Of a DNA stretch of 64,000 bases, positions 1 to 11,053 are shown in pieces. A program made the translations under genes and the position numbers. Below the pieces are notes generated by a model that was not told where the DNA came from, searched no databases, and was given only the letters and a program-made list of their open reading frames with translations. Each line of letters starts with the position of its first letter. Position 1 is the first letter of the stretch. Source of the DNA: Eleusine coracana subsp. coracana (taxonomy: Eukaryota > Streptophyta > Magnoliopsida > Poales > Poaceae); assembly GCA_032690845.1 (NCBI GenBank), contig CM064431.1:26294300-26358299 (forward strand). Reading direction: 5' to 3'.

Positions 1-1181
1 CGTTGCAAGACTTGAAGCAATAAGAATCTTACTTGCATATGCCACTTCTTACAATATCAAAATATGTCAAATGGATGTGAAAACTGCCTTCATAAATGGA
101 AAAATAAATGAGCTAGTGTATGAAAGATTGATTGATTTTCTTGTTTCTAAAGGATTCAAAATTGGAAAGGTGGTCAGCACCTTATTTACCAAGAAAATCG
201 GAGATGATCTATTCATTTGTCAAATATATGTTGATGACATTATCTTTGGATCAACAAATCAAGATTTTTGTGAGAAATTCGGAAATATGATGTCCAAAGA
301 ATTTGAAATGTCCATGATTGGTGAATTGAGTTTCTTTCTTGGTCTTCAAGTGAAAAAAACAAAAGATAGGACTTTCATTTGCCAAAGCAAGTATGTAAAT
401 GACCTTCTCAAATGATTTGGAATGGAAAATTCTAAACCAATCAAGACACCTATGGCAACAAATGCACATCTTGATCTTGATGAAGAAGGAAAATCAGTTG
501 ATCTAAAACTATTTCGCTCTATGATTGGAAGTCTTCTTTATCTCACCACATCTAGGCCCGATATAATGTTTAGTGTTTGTATGTGTGTAAAATATCAAGC
601 ATCACCAAAAGAATGTCATATGATGGCTGTCAAAAGAATATTGAGATACTTGAAGTAAACACCAAATTATGGCATATGGTATCCCAAAAGGTGCTCAGTT
701 TGTTCTTTTTGGATTTTCTGATTCAGATTATGTCGGATGGATCATTGATAGAAAAAGTACCTTGGGCACGTGTCAATTACTTGGAAGATCATTAGTTTCA
801 TGGTCATCAAAGAAACAAAATTCAGTTGCTCTCTCTACCACCGAAGCCGAATACGTTTCAACCGGTAGTTGTTGTGCCCAATTATTATGGATGAAGCAAA
901 CATTATTGGATTATGGAGTAAATTTTGATTGCACCTTTCTCTTATGTGACAATGAAAGTGCTGTGAAGATTGCTACTAATCCTGTCCAACACAAGAGAAC
1001 CAAGCATATTGATATTCGTCATCATTTTATAAGGGATCATGTGAGCAAAGGAGACATTGTGATGGAAAGTGTGAAGACGGAAGATCAATTGGCTGACATA
1101 TTCCATAAACCTCTTGATGAGTCTCGGTTTTGCAAGTTGAGAAGAGAACTCAACATTATTGATATCTCCAATATTGCTTGA
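1..1181 (+). pseudogene. Ty1/copia (Sirevirus-like) pol remnant: reverse transcriptase and RNase H
   Basis: This is the C-terminal part of a copia polyprotein that copies and processes element RNA. The sequence shows the RT motif MDVKTAFINGK at about 71, the catalytic YVDD box (QIYVDDIIFGS, about 225-255), then SLLYLTTSRPDIM (about 532-570) and a copia RNase H with SDSDYVGW (about 720), TTEAEYVS (about 840) and CDNESAVK (about 948), ending in KHIDIRHHFIRDH and a stop at 1181. Between INELVYE and RLIDFLVSKGF the usual stretch with the GLKQAPR-type motif is missing, so there is an internal deletion. Stops or frame changes occur near 412 and 656. The 5' part lies outside the window. A polypurine motif follows at 1253. 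Assignment to the Sirevirus group rests on the repeated polypurine motifs and the downstream envelope-like ORF; copia identity is firm. Confidence 0.9.
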
Positions 1182-1252
1182 TGAATTCCTTCTTTGCTTT
1201 TCATTCGCTCGTGATTTGACTTGACTTGCTTTTTCTCTTAGATGTCACATTT

Positions 1253-1260
1253 AGGGGGAG
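1253..1260 (+). other. Polypurine motif AGGGGGAG downstream of copia pol
   Basis: An AGGGGGAG tract lies 72 bp after the pol stop. The same core recurs at 11054-11063, 11370-11378 and 11432-11444 before the 3' LTR. Multiple polypurine-like tracts between pol and the 3' LTR are a known Sirevirus hallmark. This copy is probably not the plus-strand primer, because the LTR starts only at 11446. Confidence 0.55.
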
Positions 1261-1506
1261 CTATATATCACTTCATATATATTGACTCACGCCTTAAGTG
1301 AATAAATAAACTTGAATGCCATAAGAGTTTTAAAAGTGTTTTAGGTTTCATCAAAAGTCTTACTCTCTCACAAAACAAATTTTTATCTAAATTTGAAAAA
1401 CAAAATTTCTACCTCCATCATACTCCACTTATGGCAACTAGTGAGCCAAGCACATAGAATCATGCATTTTCATATGGAATCATCAAATGTATATTTCTGC
1501 TCATAT
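1261..1506. other. Sirevirus-like 3' non-coding segment left of gypsy insertion
   Basis: This is AT-rich DNA between the copia polypurine motif and the gypsy LTR. No convincing coding sequence is visible. Its last part (1453-1505) is nearly repeated at 8234-8286 on the other side of the gypsy remnant, which suggests that the same parental sequence flanks the insertion. Confidence 0.5.
1453..1505. repeat. 53-bp direct repeat, left copy, flanking the gypsy remnant
   Basis: CATAGAATCATGCATTTTCA and the following bases match 8234-8286 with only about five mismatches. A gypsy target duplication should be 5 bp, so this repeat is too long to be one. Confidence 0.85.
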
Positions 1507-1882
1507 TGTCGATACTTGATCTCGGCAATATATTTATTGGGCTACGCCGAGACTAAGAACTATGATGGTTGCAAAAGACGCCGAGTTATATAGGTTCAGG
1601 CCCCCTCAATGAGAGTAAAAACCCTATGTCCTGTGTTCTTTGGTTTATATTGCTTGTAATGTCTTGTCCCCGATGGAGGGTTCCCTGTCGCCTTATATAT
1701 CCGATCGGCAGGGGGGAAATGAAAACTCCTACTCATAGTCTACAGGAATTTACGTAGAAAGTCTATCTCTAATTGCCTTGTGCTCCAAGCCGACTCGGTC
1801 GGTTTCCTTATTGGTGAGGTACCCGGTCGGTCGCCGTCTTAAGCATATCCATGGATACCCGGAAGGTAAGTATTCCACAACA
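1507..1882 (-). repeat. 3' LTR of the gypsy element
   Basis: Read on the minus strand, the tract ACTCGGGGGC (1883-1892) is followed by TGTTGTGGAATACTTACC and the LTR ends in AAGTATCGACA at 1507, giving TG...CA ends and a length of 376 bp. A TATA-like ATATATAAGG lies inside on the minus strand at about 1690-1700. No intact 5-bp duplication can be checked because the element's 5' end is lost. Confidence 0.75.
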
Positions 1883-2175
1883 GCCCCCGAGTGCTTTCTG
1901 ATTTTGAGCTGTGACTTGCCGAGTGATCTTCAATGTTTATATGAATAGGTCATAAATTAGGAAGACCTTATGATCAAAATTCTTGATGGTTCTGGTGCGC
2001 CGACTTGGTGCATCTGATCAGGTGTAGCCCCCGACTCTCATACAATTTAGAGACTAACAAATAATGCAAGAGTCTAATAATATTAGCTCTTAACATTTCG
2101 TTCTTATAAATTCAACTCAAACCATCAAGCTCGAGCTGATAATCCTTTGGTCATCAAACCAAAGGATCAGTCTAC

Positions 2176-2299
2176 ATGACATCAATCATGCCGACCAATT
2201 TATAGACTCAAAATTTCATGACATCAATCAAATTGTAGTCTATATGCAAACTTATATGACATCAATCATATAATCAATAAGCCAAATGACATCAGTCAT
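2176..2299. promoter_or_regulatory. Four copies of an ATGACATCAATCAT motif
   Basis: Copies start at 2176 (ATGACATCAATCATG), 2218 (ATGACATCAATCAAA), 2256 (ATGACATCAATCATA) and 2286 (ATGACATCAGTCATG), spaced 42, 38 and 30 bp. A related TGACTTCAATCAA doublet occurs at about 2368-2392. The cluster is 370-490 bp upstream of the TATA box of the antisense gypsy ORF. The core TGACATCA resembles bZIP-type sites, but a regulatory role is inference. Confidence 0.5.
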
Positions 2300-2665
2300 G
2301 TTATAGTCTTTCTCTAGGAAATTATTACTCGAATTAAAATAAGCCCAATGTTGGTAATTACTTATTGACTTCAATCAATGACTTCAATCAATAAGGTACC
2401 TGTGAACTTGAACCCATATGACCATCAAGTCCTCTTGCTATATGATCTTCAAATCATATAGATATGGGAAATATATATATATTTGAAATAGATATTCCAT
2501 TGCTTCTCATCAAAGAAGCCTCCGAGATCAAGTTCTCAAGGTCTACTGCATTAATTCCTTTTAAAGAACAGTGCCTCACCATTTTTTATAAGCAGAAAAA
2601 TCCTGGCACTGTACAGCCCACCAAAGCCCATGGGTACCTCAAAGACTATGTCAAAAAGGCAAAGG

Positions 2666-2673
2666 TATAAAAG
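2666..2673 (+). promoter_or_regulatory. TATA box for the antisense ORF of the gypsy element
   Basis: TATAAAAG lies in GGTATAAAAGGGCGAAGGG, followed by a C-rich leader (2695-2900) and then the plus-strand coding region. Position and context fit a core promoter that transcribes against the gypsy pol. Confidence 0.6.
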
Positions 2674-2988
2674 GGCGAAGGGCTGGTGACGCCAAGTCCA
2701 CGCCGCCATTTCGCACATAACGCTTCGTCTTCCTTGTGCCTCCCCTGTTCCCGCAACTCCTCTGCTTCAAAGCTAGGGTTAACCGTTTCATCTCCACTGC
2801 CATAGGTCCTCATCGCCAACAAGCTCTGAGCTCCTGCTAGGGTTAGCTTCCCACCTTTGGATCCAACGCGCTACTTCTTCATCGACAAGAAGGCTGTCAC
2901 CGCCGAATCATCTTCCTTACAGCTGGAGACCCCGGAATAGCTACGGGAGTTCCCAAAGAGCAGCATCACCACCACCGATCTGAATACA

Positions 2989-5762
2989 ATGGTGATGGAC
3001 GGCATCCTCCCGGAGCAGGCACGCATTGATTGGAAGGTACCGAAGGAAACTCGCCCCCTTCCAATCCGTAAGCAGATTGTAGTTTTTCGCTCTTTTTTCG
3101 AGCATGGTTTTGGAGTTCCCTGCTGCAGTTTTCTGCATGGGCTCCTTTTCTTCTATGGGATTGAGCTCGTCAACCTCAATCCCAACTCGATTCTTTACAT
3201 TGTCATCTTTGTGCATCTGTGCGAAGCCTTTCTGGGCACTCTGCCCCATTTCACTCTGTTCTGCCATCTCTTCGTCCTCCAACCGTTGCCAACTAAGGAA
3301 AACCAAGTCGCCATTGGTGGAGTTGGCCTCCATTTGTGGAAGAAGGAGGCATATATCAATGTTCCACTAAACACCAAGAATAAGAATTGGAGGGATGAGT
3401 GGTTCTATTGTGACAATCCTCCCCCTGCTCTTACTGATTTCTCTAGTGCAAAACCCACTCCTCAAGCGCGGTGGTCAGAGAGACCGTATCCGACCGACCC
3501 CCAGGTGGTCACTCTGCTGGAAAAGATTGCAGAGCTAAAGGATGAGGGAGTCAATGGCATTACTATAGCGAACAGCTTTATAGTTTGCGAGTACAACCCT
3601 TGACGCAGCAGAGTCATCCTGCCTGGATGTATGCCTCTGATGATGAGACGAGGGAAGTGCCTGATCCACCAAACTCCACTCTGTGTCGGACACGATTATC
3701 AAAGATGTTCGAATGAGACATTATTCAGGATCACTTCTTAATCAAAAAGGCATACAATGTGGACACTCTGTGGGCCTGAGTAAACTTCAGTCATTCGGAG
3801 TATTTCTGATATTCTTTTTTGACAGAATGATCATAACACGTGATGTCTTCATATTTCTATAGGTTTTGGACACTTTTGTGTCACACCCTCCGCTCCCTCC
3901 GAATGATTTCGAGGGACTGGATTATGTTGAGAAGCCATCGCAGACCGGTACTGGAGATTCAAGCTCATCAGTGAGCGCATGACCGACCGCAGGGACTGTC
4001 GTAGGCACCACTACCTTATCTCCCGTCAACTTGCCCTCCCCAAGTTGACGAGTGAAGCAGTTTGCCCATTGTCATCGGCAATACGTGGGAGACAATGACA
4101 ATGACAAAGAAGAGCTACCCTAGAACGCCGGTCTGCTAATCCCTGCACACTCCGACCGACCATCAAGCCGGTTAGAGCCCCCGAGAAAAATGGTGAGTTA
4201 TGTAGGAGCGGCGAAGAAGATCGATGAAGTCGGCAAGTCTTCCCAGAAGAGGAAGGAGACTGACTCACAGACCACTTCTTCAAAGAAGAGAGTCTGCCGA
4301 ATCAAAATCAAACAAGCCTCTAGGTAAACTTCTTCGCATTTTTTTGATTCTTCATCCCTGTAGTTAATAACCATATTTTAAACTTTAATGTTATGCTCGT
4401 CGGTGGTCACAGCAGTCGATTGAGTGATGCTCAGAGCATCTAAGGGTCTGAAGACACTCGGTATGCTCCTACTCCTCGTCTGACCGACTTACCACGGCCA
4501 GTCTGCACACCATCAAGTGCACCAACCGAGCTAAGGAAGTCGCCCAAAGCTTCAGCTCCTACATCGACTCCAGCGCCGACACCTCAAACTATCAATCCTT
4601 CCCCGACCGGCATTTCTTCCCCTCTCAACAAGGGTAAGCCCGTGTTGGTCAAGGAATCATTAGGTTGGCTTGAATCTAAAAATATGGAGATTATCCATCA
4701 ACACCGAGAGGCCAACAAGGTACATCAATACCAAGTTTTTTCTTTCCTTTGACTTAATCTTTCAGCTAACCATGTCCTTCTTTGCCTTCAGAAAATATAT
4801 TCTCTTATGGAGAAGAAGCAGGCCAGGATCGAGTATCTTGAAGTCGAGACTTTTGGTATGGTTCAGATTCTTTTTGCATATTAAATCCTTTCTTCAAGAT
4901 ATTGACTTGCTGTTGGTATCTTGTTAGTTACCGGCGAGCAGCTCTCCCTGGCCAAGAAATATATTGAAGGCTACAGATCGACCACAAAGAGGCGATCAAA
5001 GCTCTAGAGCAAAGCCGTGCTGATGTCATCCGTAAGATCGTATACCAACTTTCATTTGCTTTTTGCTCACTCTATCGCTAAAGATTTTATATGTGTCTTT
5101 AGCTCACGATCAAAAAGTCACCGACCTGGAGAAGTTGACTTCAAACCAGCAGAGATTCTTGGATGCTCTGAATGCTGAGAAGGATGATCTCTCCAAGTCG
5201 ATCGGAGAGCAAAACTCTGAAATCACTCGGCTGAAGAAGAAACTGGAGGAAACCAAAGAGAAGATAGAGGAGGCTAAGAGCATCTCCAAATCTTTCAAAT
5301 GTAATCTTGCCAGTAAGCCCTCCATCGTATCTTCATTATTTCTCTTGCTGACTTCAGATTTTGACGTTCTAAAAATCTTTTGCAACATTGTCTTATGGCG
5401 CTCGGAAAGCATTAGATTCTATCTATGCTAACCAAGTGGAGAAGACCGGCCACTCCTTGGAATACTTGCTGGAGCATGCTTCAGAAGCAATTGCTAACAA
5501 TACTCGGAGGGTGGCGACCGAGGCCGGGAGCCAAGTGCTGGCTATTTGCCAGTCTTGGTCTCCTGCACTGCCATTGGATAATATCAAGGAGGGCTTCAAC
5601 CCAAACTTGACAATAGACCAATGCCAATTGCTTATGGACTCTATGCTGGAGACCTCCCATGCCTTGGTTGACAATGTAGAGGTTGATCCAATCGCGCCTC
5701 CTCCAGCATCTCCAGAAGTAGAATTGCAGGATGATGCCTCCTCTCCTTCAAAGGAGTTATAA
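2989..5762 (+). pseudogene. Antisense extra ORF of Tat gypsy element (putative gypsy-type transposon / coiled-coil protein)
   Basis: The plus strand carries a spliced-looking gene opposite to pol. The first block (2989-3603) contains FRSFFEHGFGVPC, LNPNSILYIVIFVHLCEAFLG and WRDEWFYCDN. This resembles the grass family annotated as putative gypsy-type transposon (Pfam Transposase_28, PF04195), a predicted structural domain of unknown function. Later blocks encode a charged coiled coil at about 5100-5310 (KVTDLEKLTSNQQRFLDAL, then LKKKLEETKEKIEEAK) and a C-terminal block at 5400-5762 (YANQVEKTGHSLEYLLEHA), ending with an acidic, proline-rich tail. Intron-like AT-rich gaps separate the blocks, for example around 4740-4800 and 4860-4925. 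Block one stops at 3601-3603 and the reading frame changes between blocks, so the copy looks degraded. Function is unknown; family assignment is from pattern memory only. Confidence 0.65.
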
Positions 5763-6429
5763 TATTTGTAATGTCACAAAACATTAGTAGTATTTATGTA
5801 GGAAGATGATATTATCTCCATGTAAATAATAATTCTTATGCTTGCTTAGTTCGTAAACATGTTGAAAGATCAACAAAGTAGTCATAAGGCAATCTCCTGT
5901 TACTTAAAGCAAATCGATTAGTACTTAGTTGCATTACTCGTGCTTTTGCACTTAGATCTTTTTACCATAAGTCTTTTAGAGATTAAGACAGAAGTTGCAA
6001 TCGGTCTGCTTTAGCATATTAGATTGTAATTCATAGCCGCGTAACAAGCAGAATTGATCAATCGACACATGACCTCTTGCTTTTTGGCTCTGGGTTTAGT
6101 GTAGTGGCAGTCTGTTGTGCAGTATGAATTGTATAACCATGATGTTAGGCGTTAGACCAAAAAATTCAAAACCGTATCAAAATATGAGAAATCGGTCGGA
6201 CAAAATTCAAAACCAGAATTTATCAAGGTTAAGGAGTAGTAGGACATTATTACTAGACCCCTGCCTTGATTGTTTAGTATTATAAATTAAGGAATCGAGA
6301 CAAATAAGAATGAATGTCGTCAATAAATCTTTCATCAAAAAGACCGAAGTTTCATTCAATAATAATGTATGAGAATACAAAAGATAGACTAAGTATAAAA
6401 ACAACGTAGCTGATTTATGTTCCATGTGT
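5763..6429. other. Non-coding spacer between antisense ORF and pol end
   Basis: AT-rich sequence between the stop of the antisense ORF and the 3' end of the minus-strand pol. Both transcripts would converge here. No coding signal is recognised. Confidence 0.5.
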
Positions 6430-7222
6430 TTGGTATATCATCGCCATCTTCATACATCAGTCGATAAGCCCACGATCAAGTGACTTCTTTAACCACATAA
6501 GGTCCTTCCCACTTAGGAGATAATTTGTGCTGATTCTTGGTTGATTGCACTCGGCGTAGCACCAAATCCCCAATATGTAACTGGAGATTGCGTATGTTCT
6601 TATCATAGTAATGTCGCAAGCCTTGTTGGTATATCACCGACCAAAATAGAGCGCGATCACGCAACTCCTCTGCCGCAATCAAATCAATCTCTCGGTTTTC
6701 ATCAGAAAGCTTCTCGTCGTATCCCTTGACTCGCTCTGATACCAGGTTTACCTCGGTTGGTAGCATAGCCTCGGATCCATAGACCAACGAGAAAGGTGAC
6801 TCGCCAGTAGCCTGACTCATGTTAGTACGTAGCCCCCAGAAAACTGAAGGCAACTCTCAAACCCACCGACCGGTGTAAGGTTTGAGCCTGTCAAATATAC
6901 GGGGCTTCAACCCCTAAAGAATCATACCGTTGGCCCGTTCGACCTGCCCATTGCTTTGAGGATGCACCACTGATGCAAAGTGGATTTTTATTCCCATATC
7001 ATCGGGAAAGTCACAGAACTCCTCAGATGTAAACTGAGTACCATTATCGGTGATGATATCATGAGGAACCCCAAACCGAGTGAAGACATCTCTGACAAAC
7101 TCGACCGCTTTCTTCGAAGTTATCTTGCCGACCGGCTTCGCTTCAATCCACTTGGTGAATGTGTCAATAGCAACAAACAAATGAGTGAACCCGCTTGGCA
7201 CTTTCTTGAAAGGACCGACAAT
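6430..7222 (-). pseudogene. Gypsy integrase (core and C-terminal part)
   Basis: The minus strand encodes the integrase that inserts element cDNA. The core shows LDIVGPF (first catalytic D, about 7205-7222), AIDTFTKWIEAKPVG, TDNGTQF (second D, about 7040) and HPQSNGQVERAN (catalytic E, about 6925-6960). After a stop at about 6860 the C-terminal part resumes with WGLRTNMSQATGESPFSLVYG and ends in LSPKWEGPYVVKEVT (about 6480), the usual gypsy integrase tail. A stop also separates this block from the RNase H block upstream (about 7230). The catalytic triad is present but the frame is broken, so the copy is inactive. Confidence 0.85.
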
Positions 7223-7223
7223 A

Positions 7224-8228
7224 TCAAGCCCCTAGATTGCAAAAGGCCAAGTCATAGGTATCATCTGAAGCTGCTGCGAAGGCACATGTGTCTGTTGATT
7301 GCCACATACTCCTGAATCGATTTCTTCCATCAACACTCTGCCTTTTTGGTATCGAGATGCACCGCATCAAGATGTTCGATCCTCCTCTTCTATAAAGCAG
7401 ATCATCCACCATCAAGTATCCTCTACATTTAGCCTTCAACCTCTGTTGCTCAATAGGATCCGTAGGCAGTGTGCCCTTGCTCAAAAATTGGACAATCAGG
7501 TTGTGCCAGTCGGTCTCTGTATTGTCATCGCTTACGGGCTCAGCAGCATCGGTCGCCAAGACATCAGACGTAGGAGAAATAGTGTCGGAATTCAGGGTGT
7601 GTAAGAAAACACCGGGTGGGAAAATCGATCGAGATGATCCTATCTTGGCTAATTCATCAGTCGCTTGATTATTATCTCGAAGAACATGTGTGAACTTCAG
7701 TCCATCGAATTTGTCTTCGAGCTTCCTTACTTCTTGGCAGTAAGCGCCCATGTTGTCGTCCACACAGTTCCAATCCTTGGTGACTTGGTTAATGACCAGA
7801 GCCGAGTCACCAAAGATATCAAGACGTCGAATGCTGAGCGAAACAGCAATGCGCAGACCGTGCAGGAGGGCTTCATATTCTACAGCATTATTAGACGCGC
7901 AAAACATGATCTGGAGGACGTATCGCAATTTTTCTCCTATGGGTGAGATATACACAATTCCTGCACCTGCCCCAGGTAATTGGAAGGATCCATCAAAATA
8001 CATTTTCCAGTATTCGATATCTTGCGATTCAGGCGGCATTTGAATCTCTGTCCACTCGGAAATGAAGTCGACCAACGCACGTCCTTTGATTGTCGAGCGA
8101 GGTGCGAACGTGATGGTATACTGGCCAAGTGGGCGATCGAACTTGGTACGGTCTTTGGATTTTTGTCCGACCGATGTCTCATATTTTGATATGGTCTTAG
8201 GATTTTTTAGTCTAAAGCCTAACATCAT
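7224..8228 (-). pseudogene. Gypsy RNase H and connector region of pol (Tat-type)
   Basis: A 334-codon open frame begins close to the truncation point. RNase H residues are visible: YFDGS (catalytic D), AVEYEALLHG (catalytic E) and IFGDSALVINQV (catalytic D), followed by LRDNNQATDELAKIGSS. The YFDGSFQLPGAGAG pattern is of the RNase H type found in Tat elements, which carry an additional archaeal-type RNase H. The downstream connector ends at about 7230, where the frame breaks before the integrase core. RT is missing upstream. Confidence 0.8.
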
Positions 8229-8233
8229 GTAGT

Positions 8234-8286
8234 CATAGAATCATGCATTTTCATATGCCATCATCAAATCTATATTTCTACTCATA
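8234..8286. repeat. 53-bp direct repeat, right copy, flanking the gypsy remnant
   Basis: Near-identical to 1453-1505. It begins within about 6 bp of the broken pol end and leads into Sirevirus-like DNA. Confidence 0.85.
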
Positions 8287-9424
8287 CATTCCCATGTTGG
8301 ACAACTTTTCCCATTTTCTCTTATTACCGACTCTTAGCTGAAATCCTCTTGTTGCCCTTCAATTTTCATGAAGAATGAGATCAAAGGACCAAACATGTAG
8401 AATTTTAATGATTAAAGGGGTACCCAATAATAAAGGATCAGTAATCAAAGTGGAAGAATCAAGAAACCAATAAATTCAAGTTGTTCAAAGTGATCAAGTT
8501 ATATATTGGAAGGTTTCTGCACAAGTTCAAAAAATTCAGTGATGAAAACTGACAGAAGCAGCACACGGTCCGACCACAAGAGCCAGGCGGTCTGACTGCT
8601 AGCCACGGTCTGACCGCCAGAAGGGCTCGGTCAGACCGCCAGGGGTGGTGCAAAAACATACCCCCCTGGACTCGGGCGGTCCAACTGCCAGGATGGCTCG
8701 GTCCGACCGGGACCGTGCCATGGTCAGACCGGCACCATGCCACGGTTAGACTGCGAGGCTCCACCGAGTAGGATCGGCTTCCTTTTCCTTATTGACTCCT
8801 TCCCTTATCTTCTCCTCTCCATACCCCTTCGGCCATATCTCCTCAAGCTCGCAAATCTCCATCTCCTCTCCTCTCTCTCTCCCCTTGAAGGTGACCTCCA
8901 TTGAAGGGAGGGTGCCCCCTTGCTCCCAGTCCGACCGAAGGCCGCTCCCGGTCTCACTGAAGGCTCCTCTACCATGTCCTCTCGGTATTATGTTGTTTCT
9001 CCCATTCTTCTCCATGGATTGCTTGGTTCCCCACCTAAGGTTTGATGTTGACATGAGTATTGGTTGATAATGGTGCTTGATATTCGATTCATTAGTCCTC
9101 TTGAGTGTTCTTCATGCCTACATCACAATGCATTATTGGTAATTTCACTTGTTGCCATTAGAGATCAATTCTTTATCTAGGGTTGAGTATGAAGGAATAT
9201 TTGTGGATTGGTTGGTCATGCTCTATGAATCATGCTATACTTGGTTGAAATATTCATGACAAATTGTTACTACGTTATCATTGGATTCTCTTCTCTTGAC
9301 TCATGAACATGACTACCTCAATCTGAGTCGTCTGGGGACTGGCGGTCTGACCGCCAGTGGCTCGCGGTTAGACCGCCAGGGTCGACCAGGGCTGATTTGG
9401 TTGCTATGCTGCACATTGATCTAA
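8287..9424. other. Sirevirus-like non-coding region with GGTCTGACCGCC motif clusters
   Basis: There is no supported gene. Two clusters of a near-palindromic motif (GGTCTGACCGCC / GGCGGTCAGACC and variants) occur at about 8563-8755 and 9338-9385. The same motif is clustered in the 3' LTR at about 11895-12180, so these segments belong to one element family. The middle part (8780-9000) is pyrimidine-rich. Confidence 0.55.
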
Positions 9425-11032
9425 ATGATGACTTCTTATTTATATGTCATGTGTTCTTATGACTGCTCTACATTGTCAAGTTTTCCTCATGCTGCTAAGG
9501 AAGCTACCAAGAAAATCATTGGCAAAAAGATGAAGAAAAAGCCAAAGGTTAATGTCTCTGAATCCGATGATGATGGGCATGACTCTGACTATGATCAGCC
9601 GGAAGACACTGAGGTTGAATCATCTGCTGCGGGAGCTTCTCACTCTCATTTTGTTGACATGGAGGATGCTAGTGACATTGATGAGGATTTTGATCCTACC
9701 CCATGGAACCAAGCAAAGAAGAAGTGGAGAAGTGATGAGTATATGCGGGCTCGAAACACAAGTGTGTATGATCGGGATGCAGATTCTCCCATTCCTCAGT
9801 TTCATGCTAAGGTACAACTTGATGCTTATCTTGGACATCTTGTGGACAAGCCTGTCTTCACTCACAAATGGATTGATTGGAACTAGTTTGCTCAATTTGA
9901 CTCCATTCGTCCATTGATTTCACTCTTTCAATCCATTGGTCTTCATGCTTCTGTGGAGCACAAGTGTGCTTGGAATGACAACATCATTAGGCAATTCTAT
10001 GCCACTATGGAGTTTGACTGGGATAGAACCAAGCTTACATGGATAACTCATACCCGGCAATATACAATAAAGTTCTATGAATTTGTAGATGCCAACGAAA
10101 TTGATCGCTCTCATCAACACATGACTCACAACATTTGGGATGAAGTATCTTCCTGAGAATGAGTGGATTGGCTACTACCATGCAGGTCATGGCCAGCTTG
10201 GTCATGTTACAGGGTTGAAAATCATGCCAGCTATGATCAACAAGATTATGAGGATGACCATGTTTCCAAAAGGTGGCAATTCTAAGGTAATCCATGACAA
10301 ATTCTGGAATTTCATTCATCACATCATCAGTGGTCATATAATTGATGTGACAAGGTTTATGTTGAAGTACATTGAGCAAATCTCCATAAGTGTGCAATAC
10401 AATCTCTACTATGCTCCATACATTATGTCACTCATCCTTCAGAAGACCAAGTTCATGGTGAGGGATTGTAGGACACCTCATTCAGGCTATAGGCCATTTT
10501 CTGCTACAAAGAATGTGCTCGCTCAGCCTGATCCAGCACCACCTGCTCAGCAAGACCATCTTGCACATGAGGATGAGCATGAGGAAGATCCTCTGTGGAA
10601 GCCATGGGCTTCTCCAGCTTCTCAGCCACCCACTCTAGACTTTCAGGCTTATCTCTCTCAAATTTAGAGCGTTGTCTAGCAAGGTATTCAGGCCGGTATG
10701 GATGCTTTTCACACTTCTTATGCTCAGCAGTACCATACTCCCATGATGCAGCAGCTCAACACCATGCAATAGAATATGGTTAGATGAGAACAAATGTTGA
10801 TGCACTAGACACTCAGTTTCAGACTATGAGCACAAACTATACAAATCTGCACAATGACTATCAAACCATGAGCACAAACTACACCAATCTTCACAATGAT
10901 TATCAGACTTTGCAGCAAGAGTTTCATGATTTCAGGAGCCATATGTTTGGTGTCTTCCCTCGTCCTCCTCCTCCGCCGGGGTATATGCCTTATCCCTACT
11001 ATCCTCCACCACCTCCACCAGCAGACGAGTGA
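9425..11032 (+). pseudogene. Envelope-like / plant-transposon-domain ORF of the Sirevirus-like element
   Basis: Three consecutive blocks continue one protein, with breaks near 9883, 10153 and 10665. Block one is basic and then acidic (KKMKKKPKVNVSESDDDGH) and runs into RSDEYMRARNTSVYDRDADS. Block two has NDNIIRQFYATMEFDWDRTK, similar to the FYAN region of the putative plant transposon protein domain (PF20167) found in envelope-like ORFs. Block three has WIGYYHAGHGQLGHVTGLK and KFWNFIHHIISG. The C-terminus holds a short tandem repeat (MSTNYTNLHNDYQT twice) and a proline-rich tail. It lies between pol and the 3' LTR in the same orientation, as envelope-like ORFs do in Sireviruses. Function is unproven; no clear signal peptide or membrane anchor is seen. 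Confidence 0.6.
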
Positions 11033-11053
11033 TCTTTTTGGCAATATGATGTC

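Larger units (their letters stand above)
1507..8228 (-). mobile_element. 5'-truncated Ty3/gypsy (Tat-type) retrotransposon with antisense extra ORF
   Basis: Pol is read on the minus strand (about 8228 to 6430), so the element's 3' end lies to the left, at the LTR 1507-1882. Gag, protease, RT and the 5' LTR are absent: coding sequence begins abruptly at the RNase H at about 8228 next to Sirevirus-like DNA. Between pol and the 3' LTR there is a gene read on the opposite strand (2989-5762, with a TATA box at 2666). Tat-lineage gypsy elements (Grande, Retand, RIRE2 and relatives) are known for extra ORFs between pol and the 3' LTR, some of them antisense, so the layout supports Tat membership. 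The insertion lies inside the older Sirevirus-like element. Confidence 0.8.
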
